Origin: Marsupella aquatica | Lineage: Eukaryota; Marchantiophyta | Direction: 5' to 3' | Assembly (NCBI GenBank): GCA_973895155.1 | Contig: OZ316893.1 | Coordinates: 23,498,001 to 23,562,000 of the forward strand | DNA length: 64,000 nucleotides | Shown here: piece after piece, positions 31,413-44,871 of the stretch | Numbering within the stretch: position 1 is the first letter of the stretch | Layout of the letters: every line of letters starts with the position of its first letter | The notes under the pieces: generated by a model | Databases searched by the model: none | What the model saw: the letters and a program-made list of their open reading frames with translations, nothing else | What the model was told of the DNA's origin: nothing | Made by a program: the position numbers and the translations under genes

Positions 31413-34009
31413 TACTAATTCTCAAACAGAAGCTAGAGTGGGAGTCTAGGCTTCTAGAGTGAAACCTCTAGACCATAACTCTAGGACCCACCAATTCAAA
31501 TCTATGTCACTAGAGAGGAGAATGGGATGTATGATATGTCCAAATGACAATGCAGGCTGATTTTTCTTATTCAAAGAATGGGCATTCAGGATCCTCTCTC
31601 AAAATCCACACGCAATGGTTGCCATGATACAAATTTTTGATCTGCAACCTGGTAGCCCTTGGCCTCCACAATGGTGTCTGAAGAATTGATTTGTAATTTC
31701 CTCGCACCCTCTTTGCATTTTCTCTTCCTTTAGTCCCTATCCAAACTTTTCATTTGTAAATTGAATGTCCTTTATCTAAAAAAAGCAAACTAAGGAGTTT
31801 GAGAACTCCAAAGTGGCCCTGGACCTTCCACTATGGTCTCCCAACATCCTTTTTGCAATTTCTCATCCTTTGATCACTACCCAGCATTTTTGCTTCTAAA
31901 TTGAATGCTCCTTATCTAGAGCAGCAAAGTACCTAAGTGGGCATTCTGTCAGGGGAAGATGACATTCTATCTTCTTCTTTTTTAAATAAAATGAAATGCA
32001 TCATAATAGAATGCACCATTGCATTCCAAGGAGGACTCTCTGTCATGTGTAGGCAACATATTCCTGGCAGGCTAGGGACCAAAGTAGATTAGGTTTAATT
32101 TACCCTAGCATAAGATGTCCAAATTAAAAGGCCTTAGCAGTTGACCTCAAGCTTTCAATTAGAACAACTCTCTGCTGTGAGAACTCTACCTAACACAAAA
32201 TAGACCAGTCAGGCCTACATGAAGATCCTCAATCTCCTTGTAAGGGAATGATGACAAGGAGGGCAGGAAAGGACTTCTTGAGGGAGTTGTTGGTACGGTG
32301 TATTGACCCTTACTTTATTTGTCTTTTTTGTGGTCCCAAGATAGATTAAACCACCGTCACGTAAGACCATCCCTTTTTTTGTACATGCTTCACAACAGAG
32401 AAGGTCTTCATTGATGGTGACAATTTTATGCAAAGTGGATCCACTGATCTTAAGTTCAAAAAATATGATATAATCAGCTGGCGTAATAAACTACCCATCA
32501 TGTGTACTGACAATGTTGTCTCAAATGCAAACTACACGATACCATTTGTATCCTAATTGTTCGAAGAGCTCATGCCAGGTTCCCAGTATTAACTAAAGTA
32601 AAATATCAAGTACTAGGGTTAGCGGTAGGATGGAAAATGTACTCCACTAACTTCCTGTCTTCTATCTTTCTTCGTGACTTTCTCATAAGTTGTCACATTC
32701 TCCATATTTGAACTCACTCTCATATGGTAAAAACTTCCACCAGTTGTGAGCAGGAAATTATGCAATGCCTCTTCAGTGTATGAAGATTTTAGAATATAAG
32801 ACCCAAAAATTGCCTAAATGTTGACATTCTCACTACCCATATATGCATTGTTGGTCATAATGTCCACTCATAGTCAGGCCCAAGTGCTCTTTGTGAGACC
32901 ATATCCCCCAATCCTCTCTATTGTTACCTTGTACACAAAAGCTCATGAAATTTAGTGCCTACCTTCAATGCCGGGTTTCCCTGGCTGCCACAGCTCACTT
33001 GTTGTGACTTTGGAATACTTGTGCCGTGAGACTTCTGGATTGGGACTAGTACGAAGGCTGATTCTGTAGCAATTGGTACTTCAGATGCTCTCCTCCAACT
33101 TCCATTGGGCACTCAGAAGCTCCATCCTGGTAATTACACATCAAAATGTGACAATATATCAGTGGTGTACTTTGTCATTCCATATCATGATAGTCCCAAA
33201 AGTTTAGGGTTTAGGGTACTGAGTGTTATTCTAGAAACCAAAGCCAAAATAGACCACCATGTACTCCCATGGACCACATTTGATGCTCCATGGGAGTTTG
33301 CGGCCTTTTATTATAATTATGAGTACTAAAACAATATATATAACACTTTTACACCCCCGTTTACACCTGCAAGCTAGGCAACTAAAGAAGGAGGAGACAT
33401 GAAAAAAACACATATCCAAGTACATCATGTTAGCACAATAAAAATTAACATGTTAGCACAATAAAAATTATTCTAATGAAGTCCTCTCCCACCCCCCCCC
33501 CCTCACACGCATCCTCGTAGTACCGAGCTTTTGTACGTCATCGAAGGTTGGCTGGACGTTGGGCCTTGGACACTACCAACAAGCTAGCTCTTCCCCCATA
33601 CCTTTGGCCATCGATTACCTTTTCGTTTTCCTCAAGGGACTCGTCCATTTCCAGATCAACTATAAATCAAAAAATGTGAAGCTCTCTTGGGATTAGTCCG
33701 GAGCCTCGCTCTTGTTCAGCTCAAGGTTATCCGCAGCCAAATCGGGAGCCAAATGCGAGCCATCGCTTTAGCAGGTGGTTGTTCATAGCCCGTGATGTAC
33801 GTGAAGCTGAAACTCGAAAGCTATTGGATAGAGAACTTAAGCCGGCCTGTTTACTTGGTGTGTTTCTTTGATGTGTATATTGAAAATCAAGAAACAAAGT
33901 TTGAGACAGATGCTGCTTTTCTCAGATTCGTGGTCAGAGGGTCTGTGATGAAGCACTGTTGGTTGTATCTGATGCAGTTTACCGATATATCAATTTCAGT
34001 CGATGGTTA

Positions 34010-34143
34010 CGAAATCGGCTGATGCAGGTAGTGCTATCTTTGACATATAATTATCAATTCTCAGAACTGCTCGTCACGAAATCGGCTGATGCACGTAGTG
34101 CTATCTTTGACATATAATTATCAATTCTCAGAACTGCTCGTCA
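34010..34143. repeat. 67-bp tandem duplication
   Basis: ACGAAATCGGCTGATGCA followed by GTAGTGCTATCTTTGACATA and AACTGCTCGTC occurs twice head to tail with one difference (GCAGGTAG against GCACGTAG). Confidence 0.88.
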
Positions 34144-34417
34144 CCTTTCAGAAAGAAGGTCCGGCTTGTTTGCTGTACGTCGACAGCTCATCGGAACTTG
34201 TCGTTAAGCTTGTGGTTCAATGTACGTAGTCCTAGTCTCGAAATCGAATATTATAATGCTGGTGGATAGTATATAGAACAAGCCATATCATAGGACACAT
34301 TTCCAGAAATGAACACAGGCTCCTACCTTAGTCAGGCCCGGTGTAGGAAGATGGACGCATCACTTATTCCAGTCATTTATCGCAACCGTTGATTCTACAT
34401 GTGGATAGATTTTGGGA

Positions 34418-37400
34418 TAACCATACTTTCCGGAAGAGAATAACGAAAGCAACTCCACTCAGTACTCACAATGATGTCTCGAATGTTGTTTTTAAACAGA
34501 GGGACTGGAAAAGCAGATTGAATTGAAGGTCGTGGCTGTATCAGGGAGTCCGACACCCGATGAGACACGTATGCTGAATATACACAAGCTATACAAAATC
34601 AGATGGGGAGACACTGTCAAAACTTTCTTATTTCCATGATGTTGAACTGGACATATATCACTAGCCTGTGCGTTCCAGAGTTGTCTTTCCAATCAAGTTG
34701 GAATTTTGTCACTGTTGTCTCTTGTCTTTCCAATCAAGTTGTCATTGTGGAAGTGTTATTGTTTCGGCCCAGGTTGTCGATGTCTAAGAGTTGTCGTTGC
34801 AAAATTTGTGCAGTTGGTTGTTGTGGAAAGGTTGTGGTTGCAAAATTAAGGGTTGAGGGTTACAGATCGAGAATAATGTGCGAGTGACCAGCTAGCTAGG
34901 GCTCAAGAGATTTTGCCTAGGGGGAAACACTGCTGACTTCCAACATATAATTAAGCTCTCTCAGCTTTCAAGAGTCGTTATCTGCAAGGCTGAAGTCTAT
35001 ATTTTTCAAGGAGAAGAATTATGATATATATCATCGTGAATGTAGCTATGGAGCCAGTTGTCATTAAAATGCATCTGCCAGGGCATCTGCCTCTACTTTC
35101 GTCTAGACACTCTTTGACACATTGGATCTGTCCTCCAATGACTGATCTTGTAAAAGATCTAGATGTCTTAATACGGTAGCAACTACATCCAAGTATACTC
35201 GGAGTGCCAAACCCAGACATCATCATGCAAGGGATGTTGCAAGCGGGCCCTCACGATCCGTAAAGGCCTGTCTATGCTTGGCGGCCATGATCTCGGCGAT
35301 AAATCTCCCCACGTTGGAACTGTGTGTGACAATGGCATGGTCTGCGATTTTTTGAACGATGGACAATGTAGCAAGGAAATGGATTTGGATATCATGTTTG
35401 AGGCGTTCCGGCACATTGTCATGATTGTCGTATGTCTCGACCAAATGGTCATCAGTAGCCCAGTCGTGCATAATATATCGCTTCTCTTGAGGAGCTCCTG
35501 AATCATTTCCATTTAAGACTTTCGTCAGAGACTCGATTGCGCTGCCTGAATCGGATCGAGAGAAAGAAAATCGATGGCCACTGGAAGCCGAATTCCTCCT
35601 CCATTTCTTTCATATGTCCTCTATGGGACGGTACGCTCGATGTTCCTTGAAGTACGGATCCTCCCTCTGCAAGGCCCCCACAGAGTCCACATTTTTAATT
35701 ATTTGACTCAGTCCTTGAAGTAATAAAAACTGAAGTACTACAAGTAAGGGAAAAGGGCTGGCCTGTGGAAAAGTCACCACAACGCAACTTTTAACGTTGG
35801 CACCTTGCCAAATCGGGGGGACAACTACAAAACCTTCACTACTGCATAGCCGCAGTGTAACCTTATCTTGTGTGAGAATGTCGGTAGCAAATTTAGCTCT
35901 AGTATTGTAGATCTTCGATTAGGCAATTTAAAGTGGCACCGAGATCTGGAAGATGATTTGTCCGAGTCACAATTCAAGCCATCCAGGTCATTGTCATCGA
36001 AGGTTACTTACGAAAACATCAAGGACATATCTAAAAATCAGATCCACATCTAGCACTAGACTCACAGGATAACATATAATTATCAGCTACTAGGCTAACT
36101 TACTGCATTACACGCATGTGGTGGTTTTTGAAACAGACACAATAGAATCCATGTACTAGAGAAACTTTCAGGTTTGGTGCCAGTAACTAATATGGTGTAC
36201 AAGCCACGCCAACAATTTTCATTGTTAATATTGACGTAGAGAAATCTTGAATTCGAGTCCGGTACCAAGGGTTTGGACTCACCAGTTTATCTGTTCGTCG
36301 AATGTGAATGGCGAGAACGGGTGACTTCCACAGGGGCTGGCCGGACGTATCTGTGTATCGGGACATGATTTGGTCAGCAACAAGCTTCACACTCTTTGGA
36401 ATACGGTTCAGCATCCATGAACTTAAAAGAGCTGTTATCGCCAGTTTGACTCGCCTTGACCTTAATCCTGCCAATGGTATACCCGGCCACGTCCGAACCA
36501 CAGGTCATGATCATGATGGCAAGCTTTTCATTTTGATATCAGCAACTGGCCTTTTCAATTGGGAACCGAGGGGACAAGAACTTTAAACAAGGCACTGCGC
36601 GCCAATAAATAACTGGGAACAGAAAAGGAACTGCATACATATCCTTGCTATAATTCAAGTTCTCATGTTCGCCCTAAACGAGGCAAGAACTCTACACCAT
36701 TGCTAAATTTGAGTTTCTTTCTACCAGTGTGTAGCAACTAATATTTCAGGTCATGATCGTTTCAACAAAATATTCAGCAATTGGAAGTAAGACAAGCAAT
36801 GTACTGGTTTAAATTGGAGTATACTTGCGCACGCCCAATTGTTTAGGCATATTCAGCACTACGACACATTGATCCCTAGCTACATCCAAGAAGATGGTGT
36901 TGGAATTTCGAAGTGACGATCCTCAGTGCTTGTTAGAAATCGATCGATTATGGCTCCCATCGTAGCAAGAACCATTGGGGTCAGACTTGGCGACAAGCTC
37001 AATATGAAATTTGGAGTTACAAAACATACCTGCTCGCCACTGGGGCATGTATTTTTCGGGCCTGTCGATCACAGCGCCAATCTTTCCGTGCTTGCCCATT
37101 GCATTCTATAGAGCAAACTTGTGATGATTGAAAGCATCGACGTAGGATGAAAAAATGATGTAGGCCCCGCAAACCTCTGTCGTCCAAGTGGGCATCTGCC
37201 AAGACCGAATGACAGTGACGCCGCCTGGTGAAAAGAAGTCCTCATCTTCCATCACCAATTCGTCCCATGTGTTTCTCTCCTTATCCATTCGCATGTCCAG
37301 GAGACTCGACAATCTGGACAGATCTCCTGCCGGGTTGCAGTTTGTCACTTTGAAAAAACACTGAATGTTGAGGTGGGACAGCTTTGGGGTGGAACCATCA

Positions 37401-38645
37401 AAGGCGTGGTGATTTCTCGAATCCAAAATGGGCACAACAGTGTGGCCACGCACTATTGAAATAAATCGAGGCACAGAGCAATGTAAATCTGCAAGTAGGC
37501 CCGCAGCTAGTAATACATTCACACCACTCAATGTTAGTAAGGAAGGATCGAAGGTTAGCATGATTGATATCCAACGACAGAAAAATCCACAACCTACCCA
37601 GTTCAGCACGGACACGTCGATTTACAAGGTCAGCGATAAATCGCACTAAGAATATCCGTACTGGAAGCAAAATGTCACAGAAAGACGACCAAAACTAGTC
37701 CAACTTCTATCATGAATACGTGGCGAGATCAGAATTCATAACCTCGAAGTGATCGAATTTAAACAGTTCGATAGCAAGCATTTTGAAAAGGGAAATGTTA
37801 GTCAGGTCAATATCCACGTTTGTTGTGAAATTCATCCAATTGAGTTCATCCACTCTATATATAGATATGTCTTCCCGAGCTAGTGCAAGTAATTTACTTA
37901 TTATTTTCGTGTAGCTGTCTATCCACACTTTACTTCCATCTGTCAATCTAGTAACGATCAGTCTAGATTCACATTCTTAATTTAGCTAAGCTCCTCTACC
38001 CACACTTTATCTATCAGCCTAGTAACGATCCTTTTTAGTAGACAATTGGACACAAGTCTCTTTGGTGCTGTTCACATAGCGCGCTGTAAGATTGTACTGT
38101 TGGGTCCATGCACAGAAAAGTGCTACTCACTTAGCTGGGAGATTGTGTGCTCGGCTCACGTAAAGAAAGCATCAAAGATACACGCCTTGCCTTTGCCCGT
38201 GATTACTTTTCCTTCCTAGAGATACAATTAAGTATTTGCGATGCGTCGTCCGACTTCTGAGTTGTCCTGACTCTCCTAATCTATTGTGCTTAATGAAAAC
38301 TTTGATATGATTCTGTCCGGTACTGATCTATGCAGAACCTAATAGCTGTAGGCGGATTATGGAGGCCCCTGAATACTTCCTTAAGTACGACTCTCATCAT
38401 TGATGATCGATACCGATACACTACTGGGACGATTCACCGAATTCTGATCCTCGAGTGGGGACATGCACGATATCGCCAAACTAAATTAATACTTTCTTCG
38501 AACTTCCCCTCCAAACCTTGTCCAAACCATAGGAATAATGTTGAACGAACCCTCGAGATCCCAATCCTCTCCATCATAGGGATACCAGATTCAAACTGAG
38601 GAAAACAATTGTCCCCAAATCACCAATCGCTAAGCTCATCAATAG
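34418..38645 (-). repeat. tandem duplication unit A (contains the fucosyltransferase pseudogene)
   Basis: This unit is collinear with 38,928-43,503 (unit B): 3' flank, exons 6 to 3 of the fucosyltransferase, and part of intron 2. Both begin ACCATACTTTC, then GAAGAGAATAACGAAAGCAA, and both end near AGCTCATCAATAGC. Divergence (many small indels) indicates an old event. Unit A lacks exons 1-2, so it is the 5'-truncated daughter copy. Confidence 0.85.
35183..37660 (-). pseudogene. FUT8-like fucosyltransferase pseudogene (5'-truncated duplicate)
   Basis: Exons equivalent to 3-6 of the neighbouring gene are present: 37660-37598 (63 bp, RIFLVRFIADLVNRR), 37452-37030, about 36471-36286 (carrying QPLWKSPVLAIHIRRTDKL) and about 35680-35183. 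Exons 1-2, with the membrane anchor, are missing. In exon 4 the codon for Trp in F-A-L-W-N is TAG (about 37109). A 4-bp insertion (about 35,225) shifts the frame before the final DDVWVW motif, and exon 6 has further indels (extra ATCGAG; a deletion in the PIEDY region). Exon 5 is intact. A functional enzyme is ruled out; a non-coding or regulatory transcript is not. Confidence 0.88.
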
Positions 38646-38971
38646 CTTACCATATTTGAAATGGGGGTCAACCTCGGGTTAGTAAAAGCTGTTTCTAGTA
38701 GATGCAGCATTTCTGTCATGTAGCATGTGCCCACAGGGGACAGATATTCCATAGTTACCATGATAAACCCAAATTTATCACGGTGCAAAAGATCTCATTG
38801 CCTAAAAAGAGAATTTATGGAGTGAAAGATGTCATGACACAAAGAGAGGCTACAACCACCACAAAGTACAACAAAATGAGAATAATTTTTTTAATTGTTT
38901 TTGTCATTTATATCTTTAAACCATAAAACCATACTTTCTCGAAGAGAATAACGAAAGCAACTTTACTTGGT

Positions 38972-39105
38972 ACTCACAATCATGTATTGAAAGTATGTTG
39001 TTTTAATTTGAACAGCGGGACTGGCAGAACAGATCAAAGTACTCACAATGATGTATTGAAATTATGTTGTTTTAATTTGAACAGCGGGACTGGCAGAAAT
39101 TAAAT
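38972..39105. repeat. 69-bp tandem duplication in the 3' flank of the fucosyltransferase
   Basis: GTACTCACAATCATGTATTG through AACAGCGGGACTGGCAGAA occurs twice with a 9-bp spacer (CAGATCAAA). Unit A has a single copy, so this arose after the larger duplication. Confidence 0.8.
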
Positions 39106-39828
39106 TGAAGGACGTGGCTGTATGAGGGAGTCCGCTACCTGATGAGACATGTATGCTGAATATATATACACAAGCTACACGAAATGATGGGGGGACAATA
39201 TCAAACATTCATATTTCCATGATAAAAGACTCCATATATATCACTAACCCCAATGCTTGTGCATTGCAGAGTTGTGTCAAAGCAGAATTAAATTTTGTCT
39301 TTCCAATCAAGTTGTCATTGTGAAAGCTGGTGATGTCTCTTGTCTTTCAAGTCAAGTACGTTATCTTTGTGAAAGTGTTACTGTTTCGCGGCCCAGGTTG
39401 TTCTTGTGGAATTATATATCGTTGCAAACTATGTGCAATTGGTTATTATGGAAGCATTTTTGTATCGGCCAGGTTGTCGTTGCAAACTTTGCACAACCTG
39501 GATTACGAAGATTAATCTGCGACTGACCGGGGAGCAAGACATTTTGTCGAGGGTAAAGACCTGTTGACTCCCACAAGCTAGCTCTCGCAGCTTTCACGAG
39601 TACGTCGTTATCAGCTACGCTAATAAAAGTCTTTATTTTTCAATGATAATCAAGCAATTAATTATGAGTTTATCGTGAATCCTAGCTATGCAGTGAGTTG
39701 TCATATATTTACATGAATCTACTTTCATCTAGACACTTTTTAACATATTTATCTGTTCTTGACTGACTGATCTTGTAAAAGATCTAGGTCAGTTGTCCAG
39801 AAACATGGATGTCTTAACATGGTAGAAA

Positions 39829-42800
39829 CTACATAAAAGTATAGTCAGATTGCCAAACCCAGACATCATCAAGGGATGTTACAAGCGGGCCCTCCCGATC
39901 AGGAAAGGCCTGTCTATGCTTGGCGGCCATGATGTCGGCGATAAATCTCCCCACGTTGGAACTGTGTGTGACAATGGCATGGTCTGCGATGTTTTGCACG
40001 ATGTGCAATGTGGCAAGGAAATGGATTTGCATATCATGTTTGAGGGATACAGGCACATTGTCATGATTGTCGTATGTCTCGACCAAATGGTCATCAGTAG
40101 CCCAGTCGTGCATGATATATCGCTTATCCTCGTTCGGAGCTGCTGAATCATTTCCATTTATGATCTTCGTCAGAGACTCGATTGAGCTGCCTGAATCGGA
40201 GAGAAGGAAAACCGATGGCCACTGGAAGCCGTATTCCTCCTCCATTCGTTTCATACGTATGGCATAATCCTCTATTGGACGGAACGCTTGATGTTTCTTG
40301 AAGTACGGGTCCTCCCTCTGCAAGGCCCCCACAGAGTCCACTTTTTAATTGTTTGACTGTCCTTGAAGTAATTTATAAAAGCTGAGGTACTACAACAACT
40401 AAGGGACAAGGGCCCTGTGTAAAAGTCCGCACAACGCAATTCGTCGACAGTTGCCAAATCGGGGGACGGGGAGAACCGGGGGGGGGGTGGGGGGGCGGGG
40501 GCGGAATGACAAACCCTTTCAATCGCATAGCTGCAGCCTTTAACCTTATCTTGTGTGAGAATCTCGGTAGCAAATTTAGCTCTAATGTTGTAGATTTTCC
40601 GGAAATTTTCGTAGGTTACGTAAGAAAACATCAAGGAAAATCTAAAAATCAGATACAAACCTAACACTAGACTCACAGGATAATATATTCATTTGTCAGC
40701 TAGGAGGCTAATTGCATTAAAATATCAGATCCACACCTAACACTAGAATCACAGGATAACAGATTGTCAGCTAGGAGGCTAACTGCATTACATGCAGGCA
40801 TTTTGTGGTTTACATGGCCAGGCATAATGCAACCATGTGTCACTCAGTACAATAGAATCCATGTGAGCAGCCAGTAACCCATATGGTGTAAAATCCTCGC
40901 CAACAACTTTTGCTCTTAGAGACGTAGAGAGAAACTTCAAATTAAAATCGGTACTATGTAAACCAGCTCTTTATACAAGAGGCATCTTGAATTTTCGAGT
41001 CCGGTACCAACGGTTTGGACTCACCAGTTTATCTGTTCGTCGAATGTGAATGGCGAGAACGGGTGACTTCCACAGGGGCTGGCCGGACGTGTCTGTGTAT
41101 CGCGACATGATCTGGTCAGCAACGAGCTTCACACTGTTTGGGGTACGGTTGAGCATCCATGAACTCATAAGAGCTGTTATCGCCAGCTCGACTCGCCTTG
41201 TCTTTGAACCCTGCCAATGGTATATCCACGTCCGACCCACAGGTCATCATCATGATGGCAAACTTTTCACTTTAATATCAGCAACTGGTCTTTCAATTGA
41301 GAGCTGAGGGGACAAGAACTTTAAACAAGGAATCGTCAATAAATAATTGGTAACAGAAAATGAACTGCACCTCTATCATTGCTATTATTCAAGTTTCGTA
41401 TGTTCGCCCTAAACTATGCAAGAACTCAACGATACTAGTGCTAATTTTGAGTTTCTTTCTCTTTTGAATGTGGAGCAACAAATATTTCAGGTCAACAAAA
41501 TATTCAGCACTTAAGACAAGCAATGTACTGCGTTAAAATGGAGTATACTTGCGCCCAATTGGTTAAGCATATTCAGCACTACGAGACATTGATCCCTAGC
41601 TACATCCAAGAAGATCAGATGGTGTTGAAATTTCGAAGTGACAATCCTCAGTGCTTGTTAGAAATCGATTATGGCTCCCATCGTAGCAAGAACAACCATC
41701 GCTGTCAGACTCGGGGACAAGCTCACTATGAAATTTGGAGTAACAAAACATACCTTCTCGCTACGGGGGCATATATAGTTCGGGCCTGTCACAGCGCCAA
41801 CCGTTCCGTGCTTGCCCATTGCATTCCATAGAGCAAACTTGTGATAATTGAAAGCCTCGACGTAGGATGAAAAAATAGTGGAGGCCACGCAAACCTCTGT
41901 CGTCCAAGCGGGCATCTGCCTAGACCGAATCACAGTAACGCCACGTGGTGAAAAGAAATCATCCTCTTCCATCAGCAATTCGTCCCATGTCGTTCTCTCC
42001 TGGTCCATTCGCGTGTCCAGGATACTCGACAATCTGGACAGATCTCCTGCCGGGTTGCAGTTTGTCACATTGAAAAAACACTGCATGTTGAGGTGGGACA
42101 GCTTTGGGCCACAACCATCAAAAGCGTGGTGATTTGTCGAATCCGAGATGGGGACAAGAGTGTGGCCACGCACTATTGAAATAAATAGAGGGACAGAGAA
42201 AACATGTAAATCTGCAAGAAGTCCTGCGCGCAGTAATTAGTCCACACCATTCAATGTTAGAAAATAAGTCAGACCATTCAATGTCAGGATATATCGAGGT
42301 TAGCATGACCACAACCCGGCCTCTTTCTATTTAGACCACGAATTGGAAAATTGAGTCAAGATATAGAGCGACAGCAAACTCCACAGCCTACCAAGCTCAG
42401 CACATACACCACGATTCACAAGGTCAGCAATTAATCGCACGAAGCATATACGCACTGGAAGAAAAATGCCACAAGAAGTACGACCAAAACTAATCTAACT
42501 TCCGTCATGAATACGTGGCGAGATCTGAGTTCATAACCTCGAAATGATGGGATTTTGACAATTCAATAGCAGGCATTTTAGAAACGGCAAACAATTAGAT
42601 CTTCATCACGCCCAATTGTGCTTAGAGTCACTATCCACATGTGTTGTGAAATTCATCCAATTGACTTAATCCACTAACTCAATTGCATCGACTCTATATC
42701 TTCCCGAGCTAGTACAAGTAGATTTACACTATATTTTTCGTGTATTTGTCTATCCACAGTTTACTTCCGGCTGTCAGTCGAGTAACGACCAGACTAGATT

Positions 42801-44871
42801 CACACTTTACTTAATTTAGTATAGCTCTCTCCGCACAGTTTATTTCCGGCTATCAATCTAGTCACGGTCCTTTCTCGTAGACTTACGCATACGTGAAGAC
42901 AAGTCTCTTTGGTGCAGCTCACTTGGGCGCTGGAAGATTGTACTGTTGGGTCCACAAAAACCTTGCTAGGCACATAGCTGGAAAATTGTGTGCTGGGCCC
43001 ACGTACAGAAGTTAGTAGCGTGATACTTATATTAGCATCAATGATACGAGGCCTTGCCTTCGCCCGTGACTACTCTTGCCGTCCTAGAAATATAATTAAG
43101 TGTTTGCGATGCGTCGTCCGACTTCTGAGTAGTCATGACTCCCTTGAACTACTGTGTTTAGAGAAACTTTCTATCATTCTGTCCGGTACTGACCTATATG
43201 TGCACACTTAATAGCTGTAGGCGGATTGTGGATGCCCCTGGGTACTACTTGAAGTGAGACTCATCGATCATTGACGATACCGATCTACGCTACTGGGACC
43301 ATTCATTGAATCCATGGACTCGGATGGTCAAGTGGGGACACGATATCGCTAAAATAAATTGCGCTCCTCGAACGTCCCCTCCAACCCATAGGAATCATGT
43401 TGAACGAACCCTCGAGATCCCAACCCTCGAGATCATAGGGATACCAGATGTAAACTGAAAGCAAATTGTCTCCAAACGACCAATGGATAAGCTCATCAAT
43501 AGCACCTGAGAAAATTAAAAAGTCTGAAAGTGTATGTTCCGGAAATCCTGTACGTTAGCTTCGCTGTTTTCTGGAGAAATTCACCAGGTAGTAGGCGCGG
43601 GAAGGTGTACCCGAGTCTCTTAATGAGACTCGAGATTGCCCTTCGTCGTGAATCATTTCGCAGCATTCTCCTTGGTCGTATTTGAAGCTGTAGTTCTTGA
43701 CGTTCGGGCCAGAAATATATCAGGTTAATCCCCGTCGCCTACCCCTCGAAGAATTAAGCGTAAAACGGATTGACGGCCATAGTAATTCAACCCACAAATG
43801 ATCGACAGCATTACAGCTTTCATACCATTATGTTTACACATGCATCTACCTAGTGTATGTGCATTTTCCAAAAGGCGTCGGCACGTGTCTTTTGGATAGG
43901 TAACTACTGATCCATCACAATAATATTTCAAATATTGGAAGCTGAGCGGGAAAACTACGAAAAGTCCACCACAATAGTGTTTTAAACATTACAAGGTGAG
44001 CCGAGAAACCACGAAAAGGTCCAACTACGAAAAGTCCACCACAATAATGTTTCAAACATTACAAGCTGAGCCGGGAAACCACGAAAAGTCCACCACAATA
44101 ATGTTTCAAACATTACAAGCTGAGCCGGGAAACTACGGAAATCAATCTTCTGGAAGAAAGCTTGCAGAACCACGAACAAATGTAGGACTCGTAAGATGTC
44201 GAGACATGTGCACATCGACGCCGTTCGGTGATTCTGGAAATCAAAGCAAGGATAAAGATCCAGCAACATGTACCTGTACCCCACTCAGGGTGAGCAATCC
44301 AGTGGGCTTGAGAACAGTCTGCTGGGAACTGGCTCTCCTCCAATTTGGATATGAAGTACCGCTCCGCTCTCTCGTCCCACCACAACGACCCGATCGCTCG
44401 GTGTTTCCGCATCTTCTGCAGACCAGCCCAGTTTTGGTCCTGCGTCTCTTGAACCACAAGGGGAATCCCATTCAGCTGTCCTAGTCGTCATCGGCACCCA
44501 ACTCTTTTCATCATCTCGTATCGTACTTCCATATACTGTCAGCAGCCACACAGACAGACAGATTAGTCGGACGCTCGAGCAACGAGAAGTGGACAACCTC
44601 TTCAAGCAAAACAAGATGCATCCAATTAAATATGACACGGAACTGACTCAATGACGGTTGTGATCTGTTGCACAAGTGTATCCGGCGAAAGCGCATGCTC
44701 ACCTAGAGCTCGTCGCCATCCCAACTTTGGGGATGACCAGACTAAAGCTAGCAAGAGACCTAGGCCAACAAAAGTGAGAGGCAGTATCCACTTTCGTCCT
44801 CTGAGTTGTCGAAGGAGGCCATCATTCGCACCCGACTGCAGGCTCATCCTCCGGCCCCCATTTCGTTCCAT
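39829..44871 (-). CDS. FUT8-like alpha-1,6-fucosyltransferase (GT23 family), six exons
   Basis: Minus-strand exons: 1, 44871 to about 44649; 2, about 44480 to 44274; 3, 42454-42392; 4, 42172-41754; 5, 41210-41025; 6, 40317-39829. Junction phases agree for exons 3-6 (1, 1, 0, 0); the exon 1/2 junction and the exact exon 2 donor (44274 or 44280) are less sure. The product is about 525 residues. It starts as a type II Golgi protein: basic RQLRGRK, then an anchor WILPLTFVGLGLLLALVW at residues 28-45. The GT23 catalytic half includes HIRRTDKL (the GDP-fucose site motif of FUT8), AFRPIEDYAIRM, IHFLATLHIV, and a final SLDDVWVW. The C-terminal SH3 domain of animal FUT8 is absent. Expected reaction: fucose transfer from GDP-fucose to a glycan; the acceptor is unknown in plants. 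Confidence 0.82.
40465..40503 (+). other. G-rich tract in fucosyltransferase intron 5
   Basis: GGGGGACGGGGAGAACCGGGG and following G-runs meet the quadruplex pattern on the plus strand (the template strand for this minus-strand gene). The equivalent place in unit A has only a short GGGGGG, so the tract expanded in unit B. Confidence 0.6.
43913..44140. repeat. 54-bp minisatellite in fucosyltransferase intron 2
   Basis: Three and a half to four units of ACCACAATAATGTTTCAAAC, ATTACAAGCTGAGCCGGGAA, ACCACGAAAAGTCC. The last two units (44038-44091 and on) are nearly identical, and the second has a 15-bp insertion. Confidence 0.85.

Larger units (their letters stand above)
30240..34400. other. gene-poor stretch, no supported CDS
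   Basis: The longest open frame (30817-30248 minus, 189 codons) is GC-rich, overlaps other open frames in all three minus frames, and shows no domain. The frame at 33792-34022 plus (76 codons) reads protein-like (LVCFFDVYIENQETKF) but is isolated and unrecognised. It ends at a 67-bp tandem duplication. The segment 31,245-31,410 is a dispersed repeat shared with 47,605-47,770. A C-run lies at 33,490. Confidence 0.5.

Noticed and set aside
33792-34022. 76-codon plus frame reading LVCFFDVYIENQETKF, considered as a gene
   Set aside because: It is isolated, has no recognised domain, and is cut by a 67-bp tandem duplication. It could be an exon remnant but cannot be supported.
35183-35512. 109-codon minus frame as a separate small gene
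   Set aside because: It is an out-of-frame reading of fucosyltransferase pseudogene exon 6; only its last residues (DDVWVW) are in the ancestral frame because of the 4-bp insertion.
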